Counted from the stretch's first letter, positions 9,570 to 18,791 are shown. The stretch: DNA of 64,000 nt from Streptomyces spectabilis (GCF_008704795.1 NZ_CP023690.1:3730501-3794500), one strand, 5' to 3'. The notes: generated by a model not told the origin, from the sequence alone. Program-made: numbers and translations.

Positions 9570-10913
9570 ATGGCCAATTTCTTCAAGTCGAGCGTTCCGC
9601 AGTTCAGCGTCGACGTCTATCAGAACGAGTACCTCCCGGAGGGCGGCCGGGAGGTCAACGCGATCGCCACGGTGACCTCCACCGGCGGCGGCACCATCGG
9701 CACCGCCGTCAGCGCGCCCCATCTGTACGGGGCGGGCGAGGGCCCGGACGCCGCCGTGGCCATCATGGTCGACTGCTCGGGCTCCATGGACTACCCGCCG
9801 ACGAAGATGCGCGGCGCCCGCGACGCCACGGCCGCCGCCGTCGACGCGCTGCGCGACGGCGTGCACTTCGCCGTCATCGGCGGCACCCACGTCGCCAAGG
9901 AGGTCTACCCCGGCGGCGGCCGCCTCGCCGTCGCCGGCCCGCAGACCCGCGCCCAGGCCAAGGAGGCCCTGCGCAAGCTCAGCGCGGGCGGCGGCACCGC
10001 CATCGGCACCTGGCTGCGCCTCGCCGACCGCCTGCTCGGCTCCGCCGAGGTGTCGATACGGCACGGCATCCTGCTCACCGACGGGCGCAACGAACACGAG
10101 TCGCCCGACGCTCTGCGCGCCTCCCTCGACGCCTGCGCGGGCCGCTTCACCTGCGACGCCCGCGGCGTCGGCACCGACTGGGAGGTGAAAGAGGTCACAG
10201 GCGTCGCCTCCGCCCTGCTCGGCACGGCCGACATCGTCGCCGACCCCGCCGGGCTCGCCGACGACTTCACGCGCATGATGGAGACGGCCATGGGCAAGGA
10301 GGTCGCCGACGTCAGTCTGCGCCTGTGGACGCCGATGGGCGTCGAGATCGTCTTCGTGAAGCAAGTGGCGCCCACCGTCGAGGAGTTGACCGACCGGCGC
10401 ACCGAGGCCGGACCGCGCGCGGGCGACTACCCGACCGGCTCCTGGGGCGACGAGTCCCGCGACTACCACGTCTGCGTCCGCGTCCCGGGCGCCGAGCTCG
10501 GCCAGGAGATGCTGGCCGCCCGGGTCTCCCTGGTGGTGCCGCAGGCCGACGGCACCGCGCAGACCCTCTCCCAGGGCCTGGTGCGGGCGGTGTGGACCGA
10601 CGACCTGTCGGCCTCCACCTCCATCAATCCGCAGGTCGCGCACTACACCGGCCAGGCCGAGCTGGCCCAGGTGATCCAGCAGGGCCTCGACGCCCGCAAG
10701 CTGGGCGACCTCGACGGGGCAACGGCCAAGCTGGGCCGGGCCGTTCAGCTCGCCAGCGCCTCCGGCAACGAGGACACCGCGAAACTGCTTTCGAAGGTGG
10801 TGGACGTCGTGGACGCCACGACAGGTACTGTTCGATTGAAGGCGCGCGTCGCCGAGGCCGACGAGATGACGCTCGAGACGCGCTCGACGAAGACCGTGCG
10901 CGTGAAGAAGTAG
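9570..10913 (+). CDS. VWA-domain protein of the kinase/phosphatase operon
   Basis: 447 aa, ATG 9570 preceded by AGGGGGGA. A von Willebrand factor A domain begins near residue 60 with the MIDAS motif MVDCSGSMD and continues with the T- and D-containing loops (GGTAIGTW and [10 protein letters not shown]). An immunoglobulin-like beta region follows, and the last 90 residues form a TPR-like helical hairpin. There is no signal peptide, so it works in the cytoplasm. VWA proteins usually scaffold partner binding through the metal site. It sits between the phosphatase and the FHA protein; about 140 nt separates it from the phosphatase, so it may have its own promoter as well. Confidence 0.88.
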   Translation: MANFFKSSVPQFSVDVYQNEYLPEGGREVNAIATVTSTGGGTIGTAVSAPHLYGAGEGPDAAVAIMVDCSGSMDYPPTKMRGARDATAAAVDALRDGVHFAVIGGTHVAKEVYPGGGRLAVAGPQTRAQAKEALRKLSAGGGTAIGTWLRLADRLLGSAEVSIRHGILLTDGRNEHESPDALRASLDACAGRFTCDARGVGTDWEVKEVTGVASALLGTADIVADPAGLADDFTRMMETAMGKEVADVSLRLWTPMGVEIVFVKQVAPTVEELTDRRTEAGPRAGDYPTGSWGDESRDYHVCVRVPGAELGQEMLAARVSLVVPQADGTAQTLSQGLVRAVWTDDLSASTSINPQVAHYTGQAELAQVIQQGLDARKLGDLDGATAKLGRAVQLASASGNEDTAKLLSKVVDVVDATTGTVRLKARVAEADEMTLETRSTKTVRVKK

Positions 10914-11062
10914 GAAGCAGTAGCACGAGCGAGCGACGTGTCCCTCGTCATACGACGGCACGGAGCGTCGTGATACGACGGCGCAGTACAGCTACGTCTG
11001 CCCGTACCGACAAGCACCGCACACGGCCCTCGGGCCGGAGAAGGAGAGGGGGAAGCGCCGAC

Positions 11063-12814
11063 ATGCCGACCTGCCCGAACGGACACCAGTCGGGTTCCGA
11101 CGACTGGTGCGAGGTCTGCGGTCACCGCATGGCCGGTGCCGTACCGCCGCCTCCCCCGCCGCCCCCGGCCGCCGGGTACGGCTACCCGCCGCCCGCGTCC
11201 GGACAGCCCGGCCCGCCGCCCGCGCCCGGTGGCGGCCGCCCGCACCTGGCCGCGGTCCCGGACCGCGAGCCCCAGCTCTGCCCCCAGTGCCGCACCCCCC
11301 GCGAGGCGAACGCGCCGTTCTGCGAGGAGTGCCGCTGGAACTTCCTGACGAACACGGCGACGTCGTACACCCCGGCTGCGCCGAACCCGCCGCTGCCCAC
11401 GTCCGCGGGCATGCCCACGCCTGGTGGCCCTCAGGGGCCCGGTGGGCCCGGCGGTCCGCCGCGGCCCGGCTTCGACGGGCCCGGTGGGCCTGGCGGCCCC
11501 GGTGGTCCCGGTGGTCCCGCGCGTACGCCGGGTGGTCCCGGCCCGTTCGGCCAGCCCGGGGGGCCCGGTGCGCCCGGCGGCCGTGGACCGTTCGGCGGCC
11601 CCGGTGGACCTGGCGGCGGCCCTGGCGGTCCCGGTGGACCTGGTGGACCCGGTGCGTTCGGCGGCCCGGAGGGTCCTGGCAGGCCCGGCGGCGGTCCCGG
11701 TGGACCTGGCGGTCCGGGTGGTCCCGGTCCGGCCGGCGGTCCTGGTCCGTTCGGTGGTCCCGAGGGCCCTGGCGGGCCCGGCGGACCCGGTGCGCCCGGT
11801 GGCGCCCGTCCCTTCGGTGAGGGTCCCGGTGGACCCGGTGCGCCCGGTGGACCCGGCGGTCCCGGCGGACCCCGCCCGTTCGGCGGCCCCGACGGCCCGG
11901 GCGGTCCCGGTGGACCTGGCGGTCCCGGCGGGCCCCGTCCCTTCGGCAACCCCGACGGCCCCGGCGCCCCGGGTGCGCCCGGCGGTCCCGGCGGCTTCGG
12001 TGAAGGCCCCGGCGGTCCCGGCGCACCTGGTCGTCCCGGTGGTCCGGGCAGCGGCCCGGGTGGCCCCGGCGGCCCGAACCCCGGTTCCCAGTTCCCCCCG
12101 CCCGCGGGCTCCGGCCACGACGCCTTCGACTACCAGGGCTCCCGGCCCTCGCAGGTGAACCGTCCTGCCGAGCCGATCCCGCCCTTCGGCGGCGGCCCAT
12201 CCACGACACCGCCCGGCGGTCCCGGCGGCGGTGCGCCGCAGGGGTTCCAGCAGGGTCCCCCCGCGCCGCCCGCGTTCCCGCGCGAGACCGGTGCCCCGCA
12301 GGGACCCCCGCCACAGGGGACCGGCGGCGGGGACGACTGGGTCATCTCGCCGCCCACGGCCGAGGCGCCCGGACAGGGCTTCCCGCCCCCGGCACCGCCG
12401 CAGGGCCCGGCGAACTGGACCGCGACCGTCGGCCCCGACCGCGAGTACTTCATGGCGATGATGCAGCGCAGCGGCCCCGAGGCCGCGGGCCTGAACCTGC
12501 CCGCGTACTCCCCCGAGCAGCACCACCCGCTGACCGGCAACCAGGTCACGATCGGCCGCCGCCGCCACTCCACCGGCGACACCCCCGCCATCGACCTGTC
12601 GGTGCCGCCGGAGGACCCGGGCGTCTCGCACCAGCACGCGATGCTGGTCCAGCAGCCCGACGGCGGCTGGGCGGTCGTCGACCAGAACTCGACCAACGGC
12701 ACCACGGTCAACGGCGGCGAGGAGCCCATCCCGCCGTTCGTCCCCGTCCCGCTCCAGGACGGCGACAAGGTGCACGTGGGCGCCTGGACCACGATCACCG
12801 TCCGCCGCGACTGA
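11063..12814 (+). CDS. FHA-domain protein with zinc ribbons and collagen-like linker
   Basis: 583 aa, ATG preceded by GGAGAGGGGG. Order: a first Cys site (CPNGHQ...CEVCGHR, residues 3-23), a Pro-rich stretch, a second zinc ribbon (CPQCRTPR...CEECRWNF, about 73-95), a Gly-Pro-Gly-rich collagen-like region of about 220 residues (about 120-341), a Pro/Gln-rich linker, and a C-terminal FHA domain (about 490-583) with VTIGRR, VSHQHA and [10 protein letters not shown], the residues that bind phosphothreonine. This is the likely phospho-reader for the kinase two genes upstream, paralleling PknG and GarA, but GarA lacks the zinc ribbons and collagen-like region. The Gly-rich region shortens or grows easily by slippage. 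Confidence 0.9.
   Translation: MPTCPNGHQSGSDDWCEVCGHRMAGAVPPPPPPPPAAGYGYPPPASGQPGPPPAPGGGRPHLAAVPDREPQLCPQCRTPREANAPFCEECRWNFLTNTATSYTPAAPNPPLPTSAGMPTPGGPQGPGGPGGPPRPGFDGPGGPGGPGGPGGPARTPGGPGPFGQPGGPGAPGGRGPFGGPGGPGGGPGGPGGPGGPGAFGGPEGPGRPGGGPGGPGGPGGPGPAGGPGPFGGPEGPGGPGGPGAPGGARPFGEGPGGPGAPGGPGGPGGPRPFGGPDGPGGPGGPGGPGGPRPFGNPDGPGAPGAPGGPGGFGEGPGGPGAPGRPGGPGSGPGGPGGPNPGSQFPPPAGSGHDAFDYQGSRPSQVNRPAEPIPPFGGGPSTTPPGGPGGGAPQGFQQGPPAPPAFPRETGAPQGPPPQGTGGGDDWVISPPTAEAPGQGFPPPAPPQGPANWTATVGPDREYFMAMMQRSGPEAAGLNLPAYSPEQHHPLTGNQVTIGRRRHSTGDTPAIDLSVPPEDPGVSHQHAMLVQQPDGGWAVVDQNSTNGTTVNGGEEPIPPFVPVPLQDGDKVHVGAWTTITVRRD
11423..12085 (+). repeat. Collagen-like Gly-Gly-Pro coding repeat
   Basis: About 660 bp of imperfect 9-bp units (GGTCCCGGT and variants) encode tandem GPGG/PGGP triplets interrupted by short [13 protein letters not shown] and similar punctuations every 20-40 residues. 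The same region gives long open frames on the other strand, which are by-products of the composition. Confidence 0.9.
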
Positions 12815-12826
12815 CCCCGCCGCGCA

Positions 12827-12881
12827 CCCCGAAGGGCCGTACGCCCGCCGTCACAGCGGCCAGGCGTACGGCCCTTCGGGG
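12827..12881. terminator. Shared bidirectional terminator hairpin
   Basis: A perfect 19-bp inverted repeat (12827-12845 and 12863-12881) with a 17-nt loop lies between the convergent FHA and methyltransferase genes. Its right arm is the last coding part of the methyltransferase gene, so the terminator includes the stop codon of that gene. Confidence 0.85.
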
Positions 12882-13849
12882 TCGTCAAGCCACGCCCACG
12901 CGTACTCCCCGCTGACCGTCACCCCGAACCGCTCCCGCACCGGCCGCCGCTCCCGCTGCCACAGCGCGAGCGCCTCGTACGGGTCCAGGGTCCCGGCCGT
13001 CAGCTCCAGGAGGAACCGGAACAGCTCGCTCTGCAACGCCCGGCGCGGCAGTTCCCCGAGCTGCGGCTCCTGCGCCGGTCGGCCGCTGCCGCCGCGCAGC
13101 GGCACGAAGTACGCGGGGGTGTGCAGGAACCGCCCCTGCGCGTGCGTGGCGTCCCGCACCCGCAGCGCGATGAGCCCCGTCGCGAGGGGCGCGAGCACAA
13201 GGGCTCCGGGGCGGCACTGCCCCAGCCAGGGCCTCGGCACCGAGTTCAGCGTGCAGGTCGCGATGATCCGGTCGTACGGCGCCCTGCGGGCGCACCCCGC
13301 GGCCCCGTCCCCGGTGACGACGGTGGGCCGGTACCCGGCCGCGGCGAGGTGACGCCGCGCGGACTCGGTGATCTCCGGGTCCAGGTCGACGGTCGTGACG
13401 TGGCCGTCGCCGAGCCGGTGCGCGAGCAGCGCCGCGTTGTAGCCGGTGCCCGCCCCGATCTCCAGGACGTCGCACGGCCCGCCCTCGTCGACCTCGTCCA
13501 CCTGGAGCTCCACCAGCATCTTGGCCATGAGCGAGGGCTGGCTGCTGGAGGAGAGCAGGTCCCCGTCCCGCACCCGGGTGGCGAGCGGCGCGTCCGCGTA
13601 CGCCCCGCGCAGCCATCTGGCCCGCCGCACCGGGTCCGGGTCCTCGCCCCACAGCCGCTCGTAGCCCCCGGCCACGCTCACGTAGTAGTAGGGCACGAAC
13701 ACGTGCCGCGGCACCGCGACGAACGCCTCCCGCCAGCCGGGATCGCCGTCGAAGGCACCGCCCGCCTCGATGTCCCGCACCAGAGCGGCCCGCGCCTCGG
13801 CGGCGACGACGGGGTCGGGTTCGTCCCTGAGCGGAGCTTGCGCACCCAT
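12851..13849 (-). CDS. Protein-L-isoaspartate O-methyltransferase-like protein
   Basis: 332 aa from the ATG at 13849; a longer frame would run into the divergent globin gene. The SAM-binding fold of the PCMT family is clear: SSSSQPSLMAKML, then VLEIGAGTGYNAALLA (motif I, near residue 135), VTTVDLDPEI and YDRIIATCTLNSVP. The start VAVPRHVFVP matches the family's conserved entry segment. True PCMT repairs isoaspartyl residues; the extended C-terminal domain of about 120 residues here is typical of the longer actinobacterial relatives, some of which act on peptides. Divergent from the globin gene, with an 85-bp gap. Confidence 0.82.
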   Translation of the reverse strand: MGAQAPLRDEPDPVVAAEARAALVRDIEAGGAFDGDPGWREAFVAVPRHVFVPYYYVSVAGGYERLWGEDPDPVRRARWLRGAYADAPLATRVRDGDLLSSSSQPSLMAKMLVELQVDEVDEGGPCDVLEIGAGTGYNAALLAHRLGDGHVTTVDLDPEITESARRHLAAAGYRPTVVTGDGAAGCARRAPYDRIIATCTLNSVPRPWLGQCRPGALVLAPLATGLIALRVRDATHAQGRFLHTPAYFVPLRGGSGRPAQEPQLGELPRRALQSELFRFLLELTAGTLDPYEALALWQRERRPVRERFGVTVSGEYAWAWLDDPEGPYAWPL

Positions 13850-13934
13850 ACCCCCACTGTGCTGCCCCCGGGCGTCCGATGCGAGCGGTCCTAAGCCTTC
13901 CGTCCTCGGCCGCGGCGTCTGAGACCATGGAGAC

Positions 13935-14339
13935 GTGAATGAGATCCCGCGCGGCACGCTTCAGGAGCAGACCTTCTACGAACAGGTCGGCGGCGAGGAG
14001 ACCTTCAGGCGCCTGGTGCGCCGGTTCTACGAGGGCGTCGCCGAGGACCCGCTCCTGCGGCCCATGTACCCGGAGGAGGACCTGGGCCCGGCCGAGGAGC
14101 GCCTCGTGCTGTTCCTGATGCAGTACTGGGGCGGCCCCCGCACCTACAGCGACAACCGCGGCCATCCCCGGCTCCGCATGCGCCACGCCCCCTTCACCGT
14201 CGACCGCGCGGCCCACGACGCCTGGCTCAAGCACATGCGCGACGCGGTCGACTCCCTGGACCTCTCCGAGGAACACGAGCACACGCTGTGGAACTACCTG
14301 ACGTACGCGGCGGCTTCGATGGTGAACACCCCGGGCTGA
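13935..14339 (+). CDS. Group II truncated hemoglobin
   Basis: 134 aa, GTG start. EQVGGEETFRRLVRRFYEGV at the N-terminus, the central YWGGP with a preceding FLMQ, and RHAPFTVDRAAHDAWLKHM are hallmarks of group II (trHbO) truncated globins; the proximal His lies in MRHAPF and the Trp in AHDAWL is the group II G8 residue. The length is the usual one for the family. It should bind oxygen or NO with heme in the cytoplasm. It is monocistronic by position, with a minus-strand gene ending 31 nt downstream. Confidence 0.93.
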   Translation: MNEIPRGTLQEQTFYEQVGGEETFRRLVRRFYEGVAEDPLLRPMYPEEDLGPAEERLVLFLMQYWGGPRTYSDNRGHPRLRMRHAPFTVDRAAHDAWLKHMRDAVDSLDLSEEHEHTLWNYLTYAAASMVNTPG

Positions 14340-14369
14340 CCCCGGCCGCGCCCACCGCCGGGCAGCGGC

Positions 14370-15056
14370 TCACACCGGGCTGACGGCCAGCGCCCCGACC
14401 CCGGCACGCCGCAGCGCGACGGACCCGTACGGCGTACGGAGCCGCAGCCAGACCCCCGCCGACAGCAGGTCGAGGGAGTCCCCCCGCAGGAACCCGAGCG
14501 ACTGCGCCGCGTGCGCGGCCCGCACGGGCAGCTCCGTGCCCGGAACGGCCCGGGACCAGATCTCCCGGCCCACCCGGTCGAGCTCCGCCCGCACCCTGCG
14601 CTCCGGCGCCAACTCCTCCACCCGGGCCCGGAATTCGGCGACGGCCCCGTGCACCAGGGCCCGCACATCGGATGCGCCGGGCAGGCCCGGAACCCGCTCC
14701 CAGCCGCGCCGCGGCGGCAGCACGCCGGCCCACGGCGGCCCGGTCACGGCGGCGGGCACGACAGCCGTGCCCGCCGTCCCGAGCGACTCCGACGACTCCC
14801 CCACGGACTCCAGGAACTCGCCCGCGGACACCGTCACGTCGAGCGAGGTGTCGAGCCCGTCCTCGTACGGTTTGGCGAGCCGCGCCGTCCGGATCGCGAG
14901 GACCTCGAACGACGGCGGCCGCCCGAACACCGCGAGCGTGTCCCCCGCCGCCTGCAACCGCACCGCGGCCGCCTTGTCGTAGTGGATCAGGCGGGCCAGG
15001 AAGGCGGCCAGGTCCGCCGCCTCCCCGGGGTCCGCGAAGTGCAGCCGCACGGTCAT
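14370..15056 (-). CDS. Conserved actinobacterial hypothetical protein
   Basis: 228 aa, ATG overlapping the stop of the thioesterase gene by ATGA, so it is the last gene of the ettA-thioesterase set. No signal peptide or membrane helix. The N-terminus (MTVRLHFADPGEAADLAAFL) reads as an alpha/beta fold; no catalytic motif is visible. I do not recognise the family. Confidence 0.8.
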   Translation of the reverse strand: MTVRLHFADPGEAADLAAFLARLIHYDKAAAVRLQAAGDTLAVFGRPPSFEVLAIRTARLAKPYEDGLDTSLDVTVSAGEFLESVGESSESLGTAGTAVVPAAVTGPPWAGVLPPRRGWERVPGLPGASDVRALVHGAVAEFRARVEELAPERRVRAELDRVGREIWSRAVPGTELPVRAAHAAQSLGFLRGDSLDLLSAGVWLRLRTPYGSVALRRAGVGALAVSPV

Positions 15057-15487
15057 GCGACGAGCGCCTCCGCACTACCGGCACTGTCGTCCTGGTACTC
15101 CTCCAGGACCGCGCGCTCCTCGGCGGTGATCCGCCGGGGCCGCTGCGCGCGCAGGTCGAACGGCACGACGACCGTCGTCGCCCGCACGTACACCGTCTCC
15201 GGATCCTTGATCTCGTACGAGATCGTCAGCGAGGCGGCGCCTATCTTCGTCACCCACGACTCGACGGTGACCGGCTCGTGCCGGTGCACCAGCGGCCGCA
15301 GATAGTCGATCTCGTGCCGCGCCACCACGGACCCGCCGGAGAACGAAGGACCGTCGTCCGACGAGAGCCGGAACATGAAGTCGATGCGCGCCTCTTCCAA
15401 GTACCGCAGGAAGACCGCGTTGTTGACGTGCCCGAAGGCGTCCATGTCCGACCACCGCAACGGGCAGCTGTACAGATGACGGGCCAT
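15053..15487 (-). CDS. Acyl-CoA thioesterase, 4HBT hot-dog fold
   Basis: 144 aa from ATG 15487, which lies 1 nt after the ettA stop with a GAGG site inside the ettA 3' end. RWSDMDAFGHVNNAVFLRYLEEARIDF carries the family's Asp (in DMDAFGH) and the HVNN loop of 4-hydroxybenzoyl-CoA-type thioesterases. The length fits a single hot-dog domain. Substrate is unknown. Translational coupling to ettA and to the following hypothetical is evident. Confidence 0.9.
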   Translation of the reverse strand: MARHLYSCPLRWSDMDAFGHVNNAVFLRYLEEARIDFMFRLSSDDGPSFSGGSVVARHEIDYLRPLVHRHEPVTVESWVTKIGAASLTISYEIKDPETVYVRATTVVVPFDLRAQRPRRITAEERAVLEEYQDDSAGSAEALVA

Positions 15488-15488
15488 G

Positions 15489-17153
15489 TCAGCCTCGGGT
15501 GAGCTTCTTGTACGTGGCACGGTGCGGACGGGCCGCGTCCGGGCCGAGGCGCTCGATCTTGTTCTTCTCGTAGGACTCGAAGTTGCCCTCGAACCAGAAC
15601 CACTTGGACTCGCCCTCGTACGCCAGGATGTGCGTGGCGACTCGGTCCAGGAACCAGCGGTCGTGGGAGACGACCACGGCGCAGCCCGGGAACTCCAGGA
15701 GCGCGTTCTCCAGGGACGAGAGGGTCTCGACGTCCAGGTCGTTGGTCGGCTCGTCGAGGAGCAGCAGGTTGCCGCCCTGCTTGAGGGTCAGCGCCAGGTT
15801 GAGGCGGTTGCGCTCACCGCCGGAGAGCACGCCCGCGGGCTTCTGCTGGTCCGGGCCCTTGAAGCCGAACGCGGACACGTAGGCGCGCGAGGGCATCTCG
15901 ACCTGGCCGACGTTGATGTAGTCCAGCTCGTCGGAGACGACGGCCCACAGCGTCTTCTTCGGGTCGATGTTGGCCCGGCCCTGGTCGACGTAGGAGATCT
16001 TGACGGTGTCGCCGACCTTGATGGTGCCGGAGTCCGGGGTCTCCAGGCCCTGGATCATCTTGAACAGCGTGGTCTTGCCGGCGCCGTTCGGACCGATGAC
16101 GCCCACGATGCCGTTGCGCGGCAGCGTGAAGCTCAGGTCGTCGATGAGCACCTTCTCGTCGAAGGCCTTGGAGAGGTTGTTGACCTCGACGACGATGCTG
16201 CCCAGGCGCGGGCCCGGCGGGATCTGGATCTCCTCGAAGTCCAGCTTCCGCATCTTGTCGGCCTCGGCGGCCATCTCCTCGTAGCGGGAGAGTCGCGCCT
16301 TGGACTTGGCCTGCCGCCCCTTGGCGTTGGAGCGGACCCACTCCAGCTCTTCCTTGAGGCGCTTGGCGCGCTTGGCGTCCTTCTGGCCCTCGACCTTGAG
16401 GCGGGTGGCCTTCTTGTCGAGGTACGTCGAGTAGTTGCCCTCGTACGGGTGGGCGCGGCCGCGGTCGAGCTCCAGGATCCACTCGGCCACGTTGTCCAGG
16501 AAGTACCGGTCGTGGGTGACGGCGACGACGGTGCCCGGGTACTTCGCGAGGTGCTGCTCCAGCCACTGCACGGACTCGGCGTCCAGGTGGTTGGTGGGCT
16601 CGTCGAGGAGCAGCAGGTCGGGCGCCTCCAGGAGGAGCTTGCAGAGCGCGACGCGGCGGCGCTCACCACCGGAGAGGTTGGTGACCGGCCAGTCGCCGGG
16701 CGGGCAGCCCAGGGCGTCCATGGCCTGCTCCAGCTGGGTGTCCAGGTCCCACGCGTTGGCGTGGTCGAGGTCCTCCTGGAGCTTGCCCATCTCCTCCATC
16801 AGCGCGTCGGAGTAGTCGGTCGCCATCAGCTCGGCGACCTCGTTGAACCGCTTGAGCTTGCCCATGATCTCGGCGGCGCCGTCCTGCACGTTCTCCAGGA
16901 CGGTCTTGGACTCGTCGAGCGGCGGCTCCTGCAGGAGCATGCCGACGGTGAAGCCGGGCGACAGGAACGCGTCGCCGTTCGACGGCTGCTCCAGACCTGC
17001 CATGATCTTCAGCACCGTGGACTTACCGGCGCCGTTCGGACCCACGACACCGATCTTCGCGCCAGGCAGGAAGTTCAGGGTGACATCGTCAAGGATCACC
17101 TTGTCGCCGTGCGCCTTGCGCGCCTTGCGCATGGTGTAGATGTACTCAGCCAA
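15489..17153 (-). CDS. ettA: EttA, energy-dependent translational throttle ABC-F ATPase
   Basis: 554 aa from a TTG start at 17153 that begins L/MAEYIYTMRKARK, the typical EttA N-terminus; E. coli EttA is about the same length. Two ABC domains carry GPNGAGKST, LSGGERRR and LLLDEPTNHLD in the first, and GPNGAGKTT, LSGGERNR and LLLDEPTNDLD in the second, with the P-site tRNA interaction motif region between them and no membrane segments. EttA binds the ribosomal E site and gates the first peptide bond by ADP/ATP ratio. The ribosome binding site is weak (GGACGG), and with TTG this suggests low expression. The first gene of a three-gene set. Confidence 0.93.
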   Translation of the reverse strand: MAEYIYTMRKARKAHGDKVILDDVTLNFLPGAKIGVVGPNGAGKSTVLKIMAGLEQPSNGDAFLSPGFTVGMLLQEPPLDESKTVLENVQDGAAEIMGKLKRFNEVAELMATDYSDALMEEMGKLQEDLDHANAWDLDTQLEQAMDALGCPPGDWPVTNLSGGERRRVALCKLLLEAPDLLLLDEPTNHLDAESVQWLEQHLAKYPGTVVAVTHDRYFLDNVAEWILELDRGRAHPYEGNYSTYLDKKATRLKVEGQKDAKRAKRLKEELEWVRSNAKGRQAKSKARLSRYEEMAAEADKMRKLDFEEIQIPPGPRLGSIVVEVNNLSKAFDEKVLIDDLSFTLPRNGIVGVIGPNGAGKTTLFKMIQGLETPDSGTIKVGDTVKISYVDQGRANIDPKKTLWAVVSDELDYINVGQVEMPSRAYVSAFGFKGPDQQKPAGVLSGGERNRLNLALTLKQGGNLLLLDEPTNDLDVETLSSLENALLEFPGCAVVVSHDRWFLDRVATHILAYEGESKWFWFEGNFESYEKNKIERLGPDAARPHRATYKKLTRG

Positions 17154-17330
17154 GAGAAACCGTCCGGCAATCAGTGTGTGGGCAGATACACCCCATCTTG
17201 CCGTACGGCTAGCCCTCGGAGAAAACCGATAGCCGCGCGGCCCGCCCGGCCCGTGGGCACCGGCCGCCGGAAAGGGGGCGGCGGGCCCGGGGCCGGTCGC
17301 TCGCACCGTGACCGGGTGGTCACGGTGAGC

Positions 17331-18791
17331 TCACTCCTCGGTCGGGGCGGCCTCGCCGGTCCCGGCCGGGTCCTTCTTCTTGCGCAGCAGGAACACCGCG
17401 CCGCCGCCGACCACGACCAGGGCGATCGCGAGCCCGGCTATCAGCGGCGTGGCGTTCGATCCGCCGGTCGCCGCGAGGTCGCCGCCGCCGGACGTGCCGC
17501 CCGCCGACGCGGGGCTCGGCTGCGGCGCGGGCTGCGCCTTGCCGCCGACGCCGACCATGGCGGCCTCGGTCCGGCAGTCGAGCACCCCCGTGAAGCGCTT
17601 CTCGAAGCCACCGGGCCCGGTGATCGCGAAGTCGTAGGCCTGGTCCTCCTGGAGCGGAATGGTCACCGTGCGCGTCTCACCGGCCTTGATGGTGTGCTTG
17701 GCGCCCATCAGGCTGAAGGTGAACGGCGCGTCGCCCTTGTTGGCCGCCGTGATGTCCACGCCGCGCTCGGCGCAGTTCTTCTCCGCGGACAGCGCCGGTA
17801 TCGGACCCTTGGCCGCCCAGTGCGCGGTCGCCGTCGCGGACACCGTCGATTCGCTGGAGCCCGCGAGGATCTGCGTCTGGCTCCTGGTCTCGGAGGTGAA
17901 GGCCCGCCCGACCGGCACGGTCGTCGACGCCTGCACCTCCAGCGAGGCCATGCCGTCCGGCGTGCCCTTGGGGACGGCGAAGTACAGCTTGCCGCCGTCG
18001 GACGCCGACGTCACCGGCTTGCCGTTCTTGCCGACGACCTTCACGCCGCTCGCGGAGTCGGCGGGCGGTGTGACGGTCACGCTGTCCGCGTCCGTCCGCA
18101 CGGTCACCGGGCCGAGCCGCTCCCCCGCGCGCCCGGAGACGGCGGGCGGCTCCAGGGTCAGCGACGCCTTCGGCTCCGGGCTCCTGCGGGCGCTGCGCTC
18201 CAGATAGTCCGCGAGCTTCTCGGCCCGCGGGTCCACCGCCTCGACCTCGGCCTTGGCGGCCCGGTCCGCCTTGTCAGTCTTGTCCGCCTTATCCGAGTAT
18301 CGCCAGATCGCCACCTGGGTGCCCGCGGCGGCCGTCTCCTCGGTGAGCGAGCCCGCTCCCGCCTTGCGGGCCAGCTCCGCGAGGTCGTTCACCTGCGGGT
18401 AGGAGTGCTGGAGGATCCAGCGGATCTTGCCCGCGTCGCGGTTGGCGTGCAGCGACGTGCCGCGCCAGGGGGTCTCCTTGTACTGCGCGTCCTTCTGCGT
18501 GGGGTTGTGCAGGTCGACGCAGTACGTCTGGAGGGTGCCGCCGTTGTCCACGGACATCTCGAAGAGGCCCGCGGGGACTCTCTGGCTGCCGCCGTCCTCG
18601 CGGATGACGGCCTGGCCGTAGGTCGTCAGGCCGTCCAGGGTGGCGGTGGCACCACCGCGGTACGGCGGTGCGTCCGTCGCCACGGCCGCCGACGCGGTGG
18701 CCGTCGCACCCGCCGAGACGAGCCCGGACGCGACCAGCGCGGCGGCGAGGCGCACGGCACCCCGGCCCCGTATGGACAACGCAGCAAACAC
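17331..18791 (-). CDS. Thioester-domain surface protein with LAATG sortase signal
   Basis: 486 aa from GTG 18791 with GGAGGGG 7 nt upstream. A signal peptide (AVRLAAALVASGLVSAGATATASA) is followed by a thioester domain: the Cys of TYCVDLHNPT (about residue 91) and the Gln of TQVAIWRYSD (about 159) are the pair that forms the internal Cys-Gln thioester in such adhesins. Ig-like beta domains follow. The C-terminus has LAATG, then a hydrophobic helix and a RKKK tail, matching the LAXTG motif of class E sortases in streptomycetes. So it should be covalently attached to the cell wall and able to bond to surface amines. Function in hyphae is unknown. Confidence 0.9.
   Translation of the reverse strand: MFAALSIRGRGAVRLAAALVASGLVSAGATATASAAVATDAPPYRGGATATLDGLTTYGQAVIREDGGSQRVPAGLFEMSVDNGGTLQTYCVDLHNPTQKDAQYKETPWRGTSLHANRDAGKIRWILQHSYPQVNDLAELARKAGAGSLTEETAAAGTQVAIWRYSDKADKTDKADRAAKAEVEAVDPRAEKLADYLERSARRSPEPKASLTLEPPAVSGRAGERLGPVTVRTDADSVTVTPPADSASGVKVVGKNGKPVTSASDGGKLYFAVPKGTPDGMASLEVQASTTVPVGRAFTSETRSQTQILAGSSESTVSATATAHWAAKGPIPALSAEKNCAERGVDITAANKGDAPFTFSLMGAKHTIKAGETRTVTIPLQEDQAYDFAITGPGGFEKRFTGVLDCRTEAAMVGVGGKAQPAPQPSPASAGGTSGGGDLAATGGSNATPLIAGLAIALVVVGGGAVFLLRKKKDPAGTGEAAPTEE

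Noticed and set aside
11423..12085. Repeats considered as a CRISPR array or a mobile repeat
   Set aside because: Units are coding 9-bp Gly/Pro triplets in frame with the FHA protein, not spaced repeats.
7958..12814. Very long open frame of 1618 codons
   Set aside because: Only its end from 11063 is the FHA gene. The first 3.1 kb runs across the phosphatase and VWA genes in another frame and is Arg/Gly/Pro-rich junk translation produced by high GC.
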